Positions 56,059 through 64,000 of a stretch of 64,000 nucleotides of DNA are shown piece by piece. The DNA lies in NCBI GenBank assembly GCA_944321705.1, contig CALUMG010000001.1, forward strand, positions 1 through 64,000, in the 5' to 3' direction. This DNA is from an uncultured Muribaculaceae bacterium. Lineage in GTDB: Bacteria > Bacteroidota > Bacteroidia > Bacteroidales > Muribaculaceae. The position numbers were made by a program, and so were the translations under genes. Below the pieces are notes generated by a model. It was not told where the DNA came from, did not search any database, and saw only the letters and a program-made list of their open reading frames with translations. Numbering within the stretch: position 1 is the stretch's first letter; each line of letters starts with the position of its first letter.

Positions 56059-56998
56059 CACTCTTTAATCTTAAAATATTGTTGGCTTTCGCTTGTATGA
56101 CTCTTTCTCCTGGTGCCACATCGGTGGTAACCCAGATGTTACCGCCGATAACGGCGTTGTCACCTATTGTTATGCGTCCAAGGATGGTCGCATTGGAATA
56201 AATGACGACATTGTTCCCAATTATTGGATGGCGTGCTATGCCTTTGATGGGGTTGTTGTTTTCATCAACGGCGAAACTCTTTGCTCCGAGTGTCACGCCT
56301 TGGTATATCTTTACGTTGTTTCCTATTATGGCAGTGGCGCCTATCACCACGCCTGTTCCGTGGTCGATGGCGAAATGATGCCCTATGCTTGCTCCGGGAT
56401 GTATGTCGATTCCTGTCTCGGAATGTGCAAGTTCGCTTATCATGCGTGGGATGATGGGTATGCCCTCGACAAGCAGCTCGTGGGCTATGCGGTAGTTGAT
56501 GATGGCTTTGATGGCCGGATAGCAGTAAATAACTTCCTCATGGCTCGAGGCTGCAGGATCACCCAGATATATGGCTTCGACGTCGGTGTGCAAGATTCTG
56601 CGCAATTCGGGCAGCTTGTAAATGAAGCGTGCAGCGACCTTTTCGGCTTTTTGTAACAGACGGTCGAGGCTGTATCGTCCGTTCTCGCTCTTTTCTCCGA
56701 ACACAAGGCCTGCCACGAGCTGGTTTTCCATAATCCCTTTCAGCTTCTCGCATTGCAATCCTATGATGTATTCAAGGTTGAACGAATTTACGTCTTCTTT
56801 GCCGAAGAATCCGGGAAACAGTACCGACCTGCATAACATTATCATTTCCTGTATCATCGACTCCTGCGGCAATGGCTCGAAGCCAAGCCGGAGGTGGCAC
56901 ATGGCACATAAACTTTCATTGTTTGAAAGTTGTCTCACGGTGTCTTTCAACCGTTCTTCGTCATCATATCTTCGCGTACTCATATATCCCTTTGGCAT
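56048..56998 (-). CDS. cysE: Serine O-acetyltransferase
   Basis: 316 residues. Left-handed beta-helix acetyltransferase making O-acetylserine for cysteine synthesis. The hexapeptide region starts with GIDIHPGASIGHHFAIDHGTGVVIGATAIIGNNVKIYQGVTLGA, with the catalytic Asp/His pair in IDHGTG, and ends VIGGNIWVTTDVAPGERV. The helical N-terminal extension (about 170 residues) is of the longer bacterial type. Start 56998 or the ATG at 56983. Promoter at 57033-57064; first gene of the unit with the methyltransferase and purD. Confidence 0.93.
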   Translation of the reverse strand: MPKGYMSTRRYDDEERLKDTVRQLSNNESLCAMCHLRLGFEPLPQESMIQEMIMLCRSVLFPGFFGKEDVNSFNLEYIIGLQCEKLKGIMENQLVAGLVFGEKSENGRYSLDRLLQKAEKVAARFIYKLPELRRILHTDVEAIYLGDPAASSHEEVIYCYPAIKAIINYRIAHELLVEGIPIIPRMISELAHSETGIDIHPGASIGHHFAIDHGTGVVIGATAIIGNNVKIYQGVTLGAKSFAVDENNNPIKGIARHPIIGNNVVIYSNATILGRITIGDNAVIGGNIWVTTDVAPGERVIQAKANNILRLKSDEQ

Positions 56999-57032
56999 TC
57001 CGGCATGTAAGAGCCTACATTACCAATTAATT

Positions 57033-57064
57033 GCAAAGGTACTACTAAAACTGAAAAATATAAA
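57033..57064 (-). promoter_or_regulatory. Promoter of the cysE unit
   Basis: Minus strand: TTTA (57064-57061), 19-base spacer, TACCTTTGC (57041-57033); transcript start near 57026. Confidence 0.7.
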
Positions 57065-57320
57065 ATGATGCTTAAATGTTTTTTTTGAGTGCCGATTTAA
57101 TTTTTGTCAGTTGTTGGTTGAGAGTTGCGTGGTGACTGATTCATTGCGTGAAATACCGGGCTGTGCTCTCACATTGGTGTAATTCATTATGGTAGTATTT
57201 TGTACTTTGTTGTCAACAAAAATACATTGGTTGTAGAGATGCATGTTCGATGCAATTGCATATCAAAGTTTATGATTTTCGGATATATAGTCTTTTTTCG
57301 GGAATTTTTTGTTTTGATAG

Positions 57321-57352
57321 TTGCAAGTGTCAAAAATAATACATAACTTTGC
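57321..57352 (+). promoter_or_regulatory. Promoter of the tRNA gene
   Basis: TTGC (57321-57324), about 20 bases, TAACTTTGC (57344-57352), 26 bases before the tRNA 5' end. Confidence 0.75.
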
Positions 57353-57378
57353 AATCGCTTTTGAGAAGTCAATAAGCC

Positions 57379-57452
57379 GGTCCCATAGCTCAGTTGGTTA
57401 GAGCATCTGACTCATAATCAGGGGGTCCTTGGTTCAAGCCCAAGTGGGACCA
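57379..57452 (+). tRNA. tRNA with CAT anticodon (Met or Ile2)
   Basis: Acceptor GGTCCCA/TGGGACC, D-arm AGCTCAGTTGGTTAGAGC, anticodon stem TCTGA/TCAGG-type around CTCATAA, T-arm TTGGTTCAAGCCCAA, discriminator A. Anticodon CAT occurs in elongator tRNA-Met and, after lysidine modification, in tRNA-Ile for AUA. The sequence does not let me choose. It is not initiator-like, since the first acceptor pair is intact. Confidence 0.93.
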
Positions 57453-57463
57453 CACAGTAATTC

Positions 57464-57497
57464 AAGCAGTTAAGCCGCACAGCTTAGCTGCTTTTTT
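57464..57497 (+). terminator. Intrinsic terminator after the tRNA
   Basis: AAGCAGTTAAGC pairs with GCTTAGCTGCTT (one G-T pair), followed by TTTTT. Confidence 0.9.
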
Positions 57498-57552
57498 GTT
57501 TGCCTTGCGCAATTTTAGGGCTAAAACACCCCGGAGTTTCTTGGTAAATGTG

Positions 57553-57561
57553 TACTTTTGC
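57553..57561 (+). promoter_or_regulatory. -7 box for the acyltransferase gene
   Basis: TACTTTTGC, 44 bases before the ATG at 57605; no clear -33 box. Confidence 0.5.
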
Positions 57562-57604
57562 TCGCAGAAATTGATATATTTAATATCTTAACTGCAAGGA
57601 TTCT

Positions 57605-58647
57605 ATGAAATTAGGTTTGTCGTTATTATCTACCTACCGTGGGGCGCTCATGGGTGTTGCGATAATTTGGGTGATGTTGCATCATCTGACGTATCCCGAC
57701 ATTCCAATTCTTAAACATGTCATGGAAATAGGTTATGGTGGCGTGGACATATTTCTGTTCCTGTCAGGTTTCGGGTTGTATTTCTCATTGTCAAAATCGG
57801 GGGGGGGTAATTTACTTGCCCAATATTGCAAAATATTATAAAAAAAAGGTTTTGCAGGATATTGCCAGAGTATTGGCTTTTCCTGTTAGTGCTCTTTTTC
57901 ATTCAGATTGATTTTGGTTTACGTTCCGTCTGCACCCTTATTTGCGAAGCCAGTACTATCGGGTATTGGATACCCGAAGCTCCGTACAAACTTTGGTATA
58001 TGTCATGCATAGTGGTCTTTTATGCTATCTTCCCCATTTATTTCAAATTATTCAAGAAGCATGGATTGAAAGTTTCTATTGGTTTCATAGTCGGAGGCTT
58101 TTTGCTTGCTCTTTTTTACTTGGTAATTATGGCATTTTGTTTTGATAATGAGAATTATGGTGAGCTATTGTCCCGTAGCATTTCCCGGGTTCCTATATTT
58201 TTCATAGGCGCCTTGGTTGGGCATTATGCCAAGGATAGCAAGGAATTTGTTATGACGAATAAAGGGAAAGTCGTGAATTTGATATTATTCATGCTTTCAA
58301 TGGCTGCTGTATTTTATTTACAGAATATTTGGTCTCACGCTTTGCGATACTTGCCATTCATGTTCATAACACCTACGCTTTGTATGATTTTGGCATGGCT
58401 TTTTGATAAATTACCGCATACTGTAAGTTCAATCTTCACGAAAATTGGAAGCATATCCTTAGAATTATATATGTGTCATGTCGCAGTGTATTATGATATG
58501 GGATTACGCTATGCGATTACTAATTCTTGGGGTGCTTACGTTGGCATACCGATGGTTTTTGCATTGTCTTTTCTTGCTGCCATCATCCTTTACTACATCA
58601 ATAAGCATGTGTTGCAACCTGTATGCGGAAGGATGTTGAAATTATGA
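57605..58647 (+). pseudogene. Acyltransferase 3 (OafA/WecH type), frame broken at G9 and A8 runs
   Basis: Integral membrane acyltransferase that would O-acylate a surface glycan. The first piece (57605 onward) has the family start: YRGALMGVAIIWVMLHHLTY with the catalytic-type His, and GGVDIFLFLSGFGLYFSLSKS. It then runs into nine G (57799-57807) and stops at 57841. The natural continuation lies in another frame (LPNIAKYY, about 57817-57839) and, after eight A (57840-57847), in a third (KKRFCRILPEYWLFLLV ... to 58647), with the usual ten or so membrane helices. One G fewer and one A fewer would make a continuous protein of about 346 residues. It is either off in this cell or population (slippage), decayed, or a sequencing error in homopolymers. 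Confidence 0.82.
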
Positions 58648-58815
58648 AGAAAACAAGGTTTTGAGGAACTTTGTTTCGGTTTTGATTTATTGCTGTAATA
58701 TTTTCATAATCATAATGTTATAAAATAATTTATCGCAAATTTTGATAAATTGCGATAAATTATGATAAATTGTTTTTAAGAAAGAATTGGAAATTTCCTT
58801 TGTTTGTCATGAAAT

Positions 58816-60660
58816 CTATTCGACGAGCGGTGGCAGGGTTGTGTCGTATTCGGTTATTGGCATCGGGGCAGGCTCGTCGCTGAGCAATTTGTATAGATTG
58901 GCATCTTGAAGCACGTCTTGTACGTCATGGATTTTTCCGTCAACTACTATTTCTCTGCCTATCAATCTTACGCCGTGGCTGTAATCCACATATCCCGCAC
59001 CATGAACACCGCTTAGCGGCTGTATCGGTCTGCCGTCGGGGTAGTGCCAGCCGTAAATGAACACCCTGCCTGGTTCGGTGAGGCGGTTAGTGATTACGAT
59101 GTCTTTTTTATGCCCGGCTATCAATGCTGATAACGGTTGCTCCTCGGCAAGTCGCTCTTTCTCTATGTTCCTATGATGTTCGTAAAATATTGGCACGGTA
59201 GTCATTGTCGAGTCGGGAGTCATGGGCATTGGGACAAGTTTGACCACGCTATGGCGGTAGATTAAGTCCGACAGTTTGCGCGTCGGCAGCGTGGCGTTGA
59301 ACAGGTTGGCAATTCGTTGTGCGGTGGAGGGTAGCATGGGCACTCTCACGAAATCATCATCAGAACCTATTGCAAGGAAGTCAGGTAGGACTAAAAATTC
59401 AACCGTGTGGCTATTGCCTGCTGCATCTTTTTCGGTTGTTTTGATTGTTGTCGCGATTCTGAACGAGTCGGGGATGTTCCCGTTGGCAATTTCCTCATAT
59501 ATGGCCGTTTCGCGCTCGGCAAGCGACATGTTTTTAACCTTTTCAATGAATTCACTGCCGGTGAGAGCATCCTTGTGTCGTGGAGGAATCCGCATGATGT
59601 GGGGATGAGACATTGCCGGCTGGATGAAGTCGTTGTAAGCGTTGTCTCCCATGAATTTATAGCCTTTATTCTCAAAAGGCGATCCGAACAGGATGGAATG
59701 GATGAATCCGTTCTTTTCAACAAGCACAGTGTGCCATATTCTTTGCTCCGGGTTCTTTCTCATGAGGAACTGTACGCTCCCGTTGGCCGATTCACAGCGT
59801 ATCAAGTTCTCATGCTCCGATTCCGACCATGCCGTCTGCATGTTTCCTTTAAGATATTCCAGCATCATGTTGCTGCGATAGAATGTACCGCCTGTCTTTG
59901 ACACGAAATGTTTCCCGTCGAGCAGCGCGTTGTAATCGTCATAGCAGGCCACTACCAGCTTGTTTTCGCTTGAAGAGTCCAGCCAATCGGCAAGCTTACG
60001 CCCATAACGAGTATTGTCCCAATTATAATTGCTGTCGAGGAAAACAATCCTTTTCACATAGGCTGGAATAGAATCGACCGAATCGATGAATCCAAAAACG
60101 AAATTCCCTCCACCACTGTGTCCGCTGAGGATGACGTAAGGATTGAGCCCTTCGAAAATATCCATTAGGCTCTCGGTAATTTCTTTTATCTTGTTACATC
60201 TGTCATTGTCCGACTTTATACAATCGCCCCAACTTTGTTGTTTTGTTTCAAGGTATACAGTTACGAGATTGAATCCGGGTTGCATGGAGCGGATGAAACG
60301 GGTTTGAGCTCCGATGTGTTGGATTTGGTAATGCCAGTCGTCGTTCTCGGTCTTTTGCCGGCCTATGGTCCAGTCGATGGAATTCCCGTTTGGCAAAGCA
60401 TATAGCACCAATGCCGTCGGCAGCGCCGGGTCGAATTCGGCGGCTGACGGAGCATTTATTTCTATTTTTACGTCGGGGTCGTAGTTGTAGGAGATTATTT
60501 GTTCACTAAAATAAGGGCTTGACACAAATCCCGGCAATTTATATCCGCTGAGTTCGTGATTGTTGGCTTCGTTGCTGCTTGACAAGTCATGGGTGGTTTT
60601 ACAGCTGCAGGTTGCCAATGTGGCTATTAGGATTATTAAATGCAACATGTGTTTCAACAT
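58816..60660 (-). CDS. Two-part alpha/beta-hydrolase lipoprotein
   Basis: 614 residues from the ATG at 60660, which gives a proper lipoprotein signal (MLKHMLHLIILIATLATCSC). First half: alpha/beta-hydrolase-like with the nucleophile elbow GHSGGG (ILSGHSGGGNF) after PTALVLYALPNGNS, and a possible acid in IVFLDSNYNWD. Second half (from about residue 360): a separate domain with HIMRIPPRHKDALTGSEF and GVHGAGYVDYSHGVRL, including a FYEHHR segment. I do not recognise a named family. Probably a periplasmic esterase or peptidase. The two plus-strand neighbours are unrelated. Confidence 0.7.
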   Translation of the reverse strand: MLKHMLHLIILIATLATCSCKTTHDLSSSNEANNHELSGYKLPGFVSSPYFSEQIISYNYDPDVKIEINAPSAAEFDPALPTALVLYALPNGNSIDWTIGRQKTENDDWHYQIQHIGAQTRFIRSMQPGFNLVTVYLETKQQSWGDCIKSDNDRCNKIKEITESLMDIFEGLNPYVILSGHSGGGNFVFGFIDSVDSIPAYVKRIVFLDSNYNWDNTRYGRKLADWLDSSSENKLVVACYDDYNALLDGKHFVSKTGGTFYRSNMMLEYLKGNMQTAWSESEHENLIRCESANGSVQFLMRKNPEQRIWHTVLVEKNGFIHSILFGSPFENKGYKFMGDNAYNDFIQPAMSHPHIMRIPPRHKDALTGSEFIEKVKNMSLAERETAIYEEIANGNIPDSFRIATTIKTTEKDAAGNSHTVEFLVLPDFLAIGSDDDFVRVPMLPSTAQRIANLFNATLPTRKLSDLIYRHSVVKLVPMPMTPDSTMTTVPIFYEHHRNIEKERLAEEQPLSALIAGHKKDIVITNRLTEPGRVFIYGWHYPDGRPIQPLSGVHGAGYVDYSHGVRLIGREIVVDGKIHDVQDVLQDANLYKLLSDEPAPMPITEYDTTLPPLVE

Positions 60661-60850
60661 GTAGTCTCTATGTCGCATGGTAAACTATGCACAAAGTAAA
60701 AATATGATTTTTATGATATTGGGCTAAATATTATCCAAATGTAATCAAAATGCGATGAAATAGGAAGAAATAGGGCTGCTATTTCTTCATGGTTGAGCCA
60801 CAAATGCCGATTAGGCCCAAATGTGTGTTTAGCTAAAGAGGGGTATATAC

Positions 60851-60912
60851 AAAAAAATTGATTGTCTCACGACAATCAACCTTGTTAACCTTAAATCTAA
60901 TACCATGAAAAA
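60851..60912 (-). ncRNA. Candidate small RNA B (about 62 nt)
   Basis: Minus strand: -7 box TATCTTTGC at 60927-60919 predicts a start near 60912. The transcript contains GGTATTAGATTTAAGGTTAAC and ends in a perfect 9-bp stem TTGATTGTC/GACAATCAA (60879-60858) with a GTGA tetraloop and seven T. Its 5' end has the word CATGG, but no ORF of use. Confidence 0.6.
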
Positions 60913-60918
60913 CACGAT

Positions 60919-60927
60919 GCAAAGATA
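60919..60927 (-). promoter_or_regulatory. -7 box of small RNA B
   Basis: Minus-strand TATCTTTGC, full match to TAnnTTTG plus C; -33 box unclear (GTTG nearby). Confidence 0.55.
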
Positions 60928-61066
60928 TAATTTTCATGTTATGCAACATAATTTGAACGCTTATTTTTTATTCGTATTAACCTTATTTAGCACAATCGAG
61001 ACAAAGTGGCGTATATGTCGGCATAAAAATGTTAAAATGCGTTTTCTTGAATTTTTGGGAAGAAAT

Positions 61067-61098
61067 TGACTCATGTCATTTCATGAGTCATGTTTTTA
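61067..61098 (+). terminator. Plus-strand terminator-like hairpin
   Basis: TGACTCATG (61067-61075) pairs with CATGAGTCA (61082-61090) around TCATTT, followed by TGTTTTTATT. No plus-strand gene ends here with confidence. Confidence 0.55.
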
Positions 61099-61242
61099 TT
61101 GTCATTAGCAGTGCCAGTTTCCGACATGAGGTAACATCTGTGATGTGAGCACTTGATTTTATTCTTGTGTCACTTATATATTAACTGTAAATTGATTAAG
61201 ATTCAGTTATTTTGCTTCGATTTGAGCTTTGATTCGCAGGAT

Positions 61243-61346
61243 AAAAAAAGAAGTGCACTTTTTCACAAAAGCACACCCCCCTCATAACCAAAATTCAAGT
61301 ATATATTTTTGTTGTTTGTTGTTTTGAGATCTATGTTTCTAATCTT
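61243..61346 (-). ncRNA. Candidate small RNA A (about 104 nt)
   Basis: Minus strand: -7 box TACCTTTGT (61361-61353), start near 61346. The first ~60 bases are A/C-rich and unstructured (CAAAACAACAAACAACAAAAA). Then comes a G-rich GAGGGGGG and a 10-bp stem GTGTGCTTTT/AAAAGTGCAC (61276-61253, two G-T pairs) with a GTGA tetraloop, followed by TTCTTTTTTT. An exposed single-stranded part plus terminator is the usual plan of a bacterial regulatory RNA. Confidence 0.6.
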
Positions 61347-61352
61347 AACAAC

Positions 61353-61361
61353 ACAAAGGTA
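61353..61361 (-). promoter_or_regulatory. -7 box of small RNA A
   Basis: Minus-strand TACCTTTGT; T-rich (GGTTTTTA) around the -33 position. Confidence 0.55.
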
Positions 61362-61455
61362 GGTACTCTCTACGGAATAAAAAACCTTATTTTTGTCAAT
61401 GATTATTAAAATATGTATAAAGCTAAATTAAGGCAGATTTTCCGTAATCACACTT

Positions 61456-62769
61456 TTATTTTTCGCGCATGAAAATGTTTATCGGAGTCCCGGTAAAATT
61501 CCAATTTTCGCGTATCTTGTTTTCAAGATACCTTTTGTAAGGTTCCTTGACCCATTGGGGCAGATTGCAGAAGAACAGGAACGTCGGGATTCCGGCCTCC
61601 TTTAGCATTGTTATGTATTTGATTTTTACATATTTACCTTTATTTGCAGGAGGTGGATATGCTTCTATTGCCTCGTGCATGACATTGTTCAGTACCGAGG
61701 TTGGGACAGTGCGGTTGCGGTTGTTGTGCACTTCCACAGCTTTTTCCAGAACCTTGAGGATGCGTTGTTTCGTCAAAGCCGAGCCGAATATTATAGGGAA
61801 ATCGGTGAATGGCGCAAAACGGTTGCGAATGGCGTTTTCAAAAGTTTTTATTGATTCCGGGCTTTTGTCGACTACAAGATCCCATTTGTTCACGCACACC
61901 ACAAGTCCTTTTTTATTCTTCTGGATGAGCGAGAATATGTTTGAATCCTGGCCTTCGATTCCGCGAGTCGCATCAATCATCAAGATGCACACGTCGCTGT
62001 TCTCGATGGCGCGTATGCTTCGCAAGACAGAATAGAATTCTATGTTTTCGTTCACTTTCGCCTTTTTTCTGATACCGGCAGTGTCTACGAGATAGAAGTC
62101 GAACCCAAACTTGTTATATCGAGTGTAAATACTGTCGCGAGTGGTTCCGGCAATGTTGGTCACAATGTTTCTTTCCTCGCCAACGAAAGCGTTTATTATT
62201 GATGATTTTCCTGAATTAGGACGGCCTACGATGGCAAACTTAGGCAGGTTGTCTTCAGGCTTGTCCTCTTCGGATTCTTTAGGGAGCAATGATACTATTT
62301 TGTCAAGCAAATCACCTGTTCCAGAGCCTGTAATTGCCGAAATTGCCATAGGATCTCCAAGCCCGAGAGCATAAAATTCAGCTTCGCTGTAATAAGTGTT
62401 GTCATCGGCTTTGTTTGCAACGACGATTATAGGTTTCTTTGTGCGTCGCAATATTGAAGCCACATGGTCGTCAAGGTCGGTGATGCCATTCTTGACATCC
62501 ACGACAAATAGTATCACGTCGGCTTCTTCTATGGCTATTGCCACTTGCTTGTTTATTTCTTCTTCAAAAATGTCTTCCGAGTTTACTACCCATCCTCCGG
62601 TGTCCACTACCGACATTTCTTCGCCACCCCATTCGGTTTTCCCATATTGGCGGTCGCGCGTTGTTCCCGACGTGTCGTCGACAATTGCCGAGCGAGTGCC
62701 GGTAAGGCGGTTGAACAGGGTTGATTTACCTACGTTTGGTCTGCCTACGATGGCGATTAATTTGCCCAT
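61456..62769 (-). CDS. der: Ribosome-assembly GTPase Der (EngA)
   Basis: 437 residues from the ATG at 62769; an upstream in-frame start at 62814 adds 15 unrelated residues. Two tandem GTPase domains, each with its P-loop (GRPNVGKST near residue 9 and GRPNSGKSS near 180), DTGG/DTAG G3 motifs and NKAD/NKWD G4 motifs, then a C-terminal KH-like domain. Essential for 50S subunit assembly. Downstream of era in the fabH-era-der order. Confidence 0.97.
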   Translation of the reverse strand: MGKLIAIVGRPNVGKSTLFNRLTGTRSAIVDDTSGTTRDRQYGKTEWGGEEMSVVDTGGWVVNSEDIFEEEINKQVAIAIEEADVILFVVDVKNGITDLDDHVASILRRTKKPIIVVANKADDNTYYSEAEFYALGLGDPMAISAITGSGTGDLLDKIVSLLPKESEEDKPEDNLPKFAIVGRPNSGKSSIINAFVGEERNIVTNIAGTTRDSIYTRYNKFGFDFYLVDTAGIRKKAKVNENIEFYSVLRSIRAIENSDVCILMIDATRGIEGQDSNIFSLIQKNKKGLVVCVNKWDLVVDKSPESIKTFENAIRNRFAPFTDFPIIFGSALTKQRILKVLEKAVEVHNNRNRTVPTSVLNNVMHEAIEAYPPPANKGKYVKIKYITMLKEAGIPTFLFFCNLPQWVKEPYKRYLENKIRENWNFTGTPINIFMREK

Positions 62770-62856
62770 GATAATGAAAATGTTTCCGTGTGTGATTAAT
62801 ATTTTTAAGACCACGCACCATGCGGCATCGCGCGTGGCAAAAACAATTATATGTGT

Positions 62857-63738
62857 TTATTCTATGTATCCGAAAGCGCGCAGCTTGCTTTCCTTGTTCC
62901 TCCAGTCTTTTTCAACTTTCACGAAAAGTTCGAGGTATACACGTTTTTGGAAAAAGGCTTCTATGTCTTTGCGCGCTTCTATGCCCACTTTCTTGATTTT
63001 GTTCCCACCATGACCTATTATGATAGCCTTTTGGCTGTCTCGTTCCACATATATTACGGCCATTATGTGTATTGAAGTGGGTTTTTCTTCAAATTTTTCG
63101 ACTATTACCTGTGTCGAATAGGGTATTTCCTTGTCGTAGTCGAGCAAAATCTTTTCTCTGACGATTTCGGTAACGAAAAATCGAGCCGGCTTGTCGGTTA
63201 ATGCGTCTTTCCCGAAAAATGGGGGAGAATCGGGCAATAGCGAGATAATGCGTTGCATCAAGTTGGAGACGTTGAAATCTTCCTGAGCCGATATGGGAAA
63301 TATTTCGGCTTTGGGCAACATTTCTTTCCACTTGGTTATGTGTTCATTAAGGTCGGCATCGCCTTTCAGCAAGTCTATCTTGTTTAGTACCAGCAGGACA
63401 GGAATATCCATGCGAGCCACTTTGTCGATGTAGGAGTGGTTCTTGCCTATTGTTTCAACCACGTCGGTGACATAAATGAGAATGTCGGCATCGATAAGTG
63501 CTTCCACCGAAAATTCAAGCATGCTTTCCTGTAACTTGTATTTTGGAGTCAGCACGCCAGGTGTGTCAGAAAAAACGATCTGGTAGTCATCGGTATTAAC
63601 TATTCCCATGATACGGTGGCGAGTGGTCTGAGCTTTTGATGTGATTATCGAAATGCGCTCACCGACGAGCTTGTTCATCAACGTTGATTTTCCGACGTTG
63701 GGGTTTCCTACGATATTGACAAAACCTGCTTTATGCAT
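62857..63738 (-). CDS. era: Ribosome-assembly GTPase Era
   Basis: 293 residues from the ATG at 63738 (MHKAGFVNIVGNPNVGKST; the ORF extends 12 residues further without homology). P-loop GNPNVGKST, G3 DTPGV, G4 NKID, then the C-terminal KH domain with VIYVERDSQKAIIIGHGGNKIKKVG, which binds the 3' end of 16S rRNA. Helps 30S maturation. Same strand as fabH upstream and der downstream. Confidence 0.97.
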   Translation of the reverse strand: MHKAGFVNIVGNPNVGKSTLMNKLVGERISIITSKAQTTRHRIMGIVNTDDYQIVFSDTPGVLTPKYKLQESMLEFSVEALIDADILIYVTDVVETIGKNHSYIDKVARMDIPVLLVLNKIDLLKGDADLNEHITKWKEMLPKAEIFPISAQEDFNVSNLMQRIISLLPDSPPFFGKDALTDKPARFFVTEIVREKILLDYDKEIPYSTQVIVEKFEEKPTSIHIMAVIYVERDSQKAIIIGHGGNKIKKVGIEARKDIEAFFQKRVYLELFVKVEKDWRNKESKLRAFGYIE

Positions 63739-63826
63739 AGAGATACTGAACTGGATTGTTGAACAAATAAGCATGTCCTATTTCGGATTGTCCCGAAACG
63801 GCTTATGCCTACCTTGAAATATACAA

Positions 63827-63890
63827 ATCCCACACCTGCCGGGCCTGTGGCGTGTTTTGATTTCGCGTCCAGCCTTGCAAGGTGTGGGAT
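63827..63890 (-). promoter_or_regulatory. 11-bp inverted repeat between fabH and era
   Basis: ATCCCACACCT (63827-63837) pairs perfectly with AGGTGTGGGAT (63880-63890) across a 42-base, GC-rich loop. Only a few T follow on the minus strand. It could be a read-through-type terminator or an mRNA processing structure. Confidence 0.45.
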
Positions 63891-63904
63891 AATGCCCCAA
63901 AAGA

Positions 63905-64000
63905 TTAGATTCCCCATACGATGTACATTGCGCCCCAGGTGAAACCTGCGCCGAATGCTGTCAATATGAGCTTGTCTCCTTTCTTCAGTTTGTTTTTGTA
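63905..64000 (-). CDS. fabH: 3-oxoacyl-ACP synthase III, C-terminal end (partial)
   Basis: The last 31 residues of a protein cut by the window edge: [25 protein letters not shown] then stop at 63905. The [11 protein letters not shown] segment is the C-terminal strand of FabH/KAS III near the active-site Asn/His region. FabH starts fatty-acid chains by condensing acyl-CoA with malonyl-ACP. Upstream gene of era. Confidence 0.88.
   Translation of the reverse strand, partial: YKNKLKKGDKLILTAFGAGFTWGAMYIVWGI

Larger units (their letters stand above)
56999..57378. other. Intergenic region between cysE and the tRNA gene
   Basis: 380 bases with the cysE promoter (57033-57064, minus), a perfect 7+1+7 palindrome TTTGTTG-T-CAACAAA around 57207-57222, and the tRNA promoter at the right end. 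No coding ORF was seen. Confidence 0.5.
60661..61455. other. 795-base intergenic region with two small-RNA candidates
   Basis: No protein gene that I can support. It holds two minus-strand promoter-terminator units (60851-60912 and 61243-61346) and a plus-strand terminator-like hairpin (61067-61098). A 54-codon plus-strand ORF (60905-61069) is covered by the promoter of the first unit and is doubtful. Confidence 0.6.

Noticed and set aside
57187..57372. 61-residue minus-strand ORF beside the tRNA
   Set aside because: It overlaps the tRNA promoter and has low-complexity, AT-driven composition.
60905..61069. 54-codon plus-strand ORF ending at a plus-strand hairpin
   Set aside because: Its 5' part is the promoter of small RNA B on the other strand. 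There is no promoter upstream and the composition (Phe, Arg, Lys, low complexity) does not look protein-like. It remains possible because the terminator-like hairpin starts at its stop codon.
1..64000. CRISPR arrays, insertion sequences, prophage or integrative elements
   Set aside because: No regularly spaced repeats, transposase, integrase, cas or phage structural genes were seen; the tRNA genes show no adjacent integrase or repeated attachment sequence.

Overview
The window is chromosomal DNA of a member of the Bacteroidota, most likely a gut Bacteroidales (Muribaculaceae or Bacteroidaceae-like); the genus cannot be fixed from the sequence alone. The evidence is consistent: promoters of the Bacteroidota type (-7 box TAnnTTTG with a TTTG/TTTC-like -33 box about 19-20 bases upstream) recur in front of genes, Shine-Dalgarno sequences are absent, arginine synthesis uses the succinylornithine-type transcarbamylase, secreted proteins carry type IX secretion-like C-terminal domains, and there are many lipoproteins and DUF4369/TlpA-like proteins. 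I see no insertion sequence, prophage, CRISPR array or rRNA. Most of the window is a housekeeping backbone.

Layout. 1-6.6 kb: partial tRNA-Pro, argF', three exported proteins of unclear role, and a GH3 hexosaminidase, each ended by a clear hairpin terminator. 6.7-10.7 kb: an operon with a SIS-domain arabinose-5-phosphate isomerase-like protein, a PfkB-fold protein without its catalytic Asp, a TPR-glycerophosphodiesterase fusion and ribH, followed by a tRNA-Tyr/tRNA-Gly unit. 11-16.6 kb: a TlpA-like lipoprotein, an epimerase, then pldA, a lactonase lipoprotein and a glycosyltransferase. 16.6-21.1 kb (minus): rdgB, leuS, nadA. 21.5-28 kb: a TrmH-type methyltransferase, a broken subtilisin-like protease, a membrane-bound AraC-type regulator and an LtaS/MdoB-like transferase. 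28.1-32.8 kb: recF, a DUF721 gene, a thioesterase, a DUF4369 lipoprotein and a ComM/YifB ATPase. 32.9-37.3 kb (minus): a radical SAM protein, a glycosyltransferase, a hypothetical gene and nadB. Then polA (plus), a two-gene lysO with a long leader (minus), and a minus-strand envelope-glycan cluster (GT2, GT4, HRD kinase, second LtaS/MdoB-like transferase) up to 46.4 kb. 46.6-57 kb (minus): a large secreted adhesin-like protein, DUF4294, pdxB, a membrane protein, and the unit cysE, RNA methyltransferase, purD. 57.3-61.4 kb: a tRNA with CAT anticodon, a frameshifted acyltransferase, a two-part hydrolase lipoprotein, and an RNA-rich intergenic region. The window ends in fabH, era, der (minus).

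Points that stand out: (1) upstream of lysO, a textbook promoter overlapped by a perfect 15-bp palindrome drives a leader with an unannotated 33-codon ORF and two hairpins; (2) the 0.78-kb gap between the hydrolase and der holds two compact minus-strand transcription units, each a promoter followed within about 60-105 bases by a GTGA-tetraloop terminator, which look like small RNAs; (3) two genes are broken in ways that could be reversible: a subtilase with an exact 10-bp tandem duplication (plus a lost ATG and an in-frame TAG before its sorting domain), and an acyltransferase whose frame is broken at G9 and A8 runs; (4) several proteins have lost expected catalytic residues (a PfkB-fold protein, the proofreading domain of PolA, a cysteine-less TlpA-like lipoprotein). 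All functional claims rest on motif reading without database searches.
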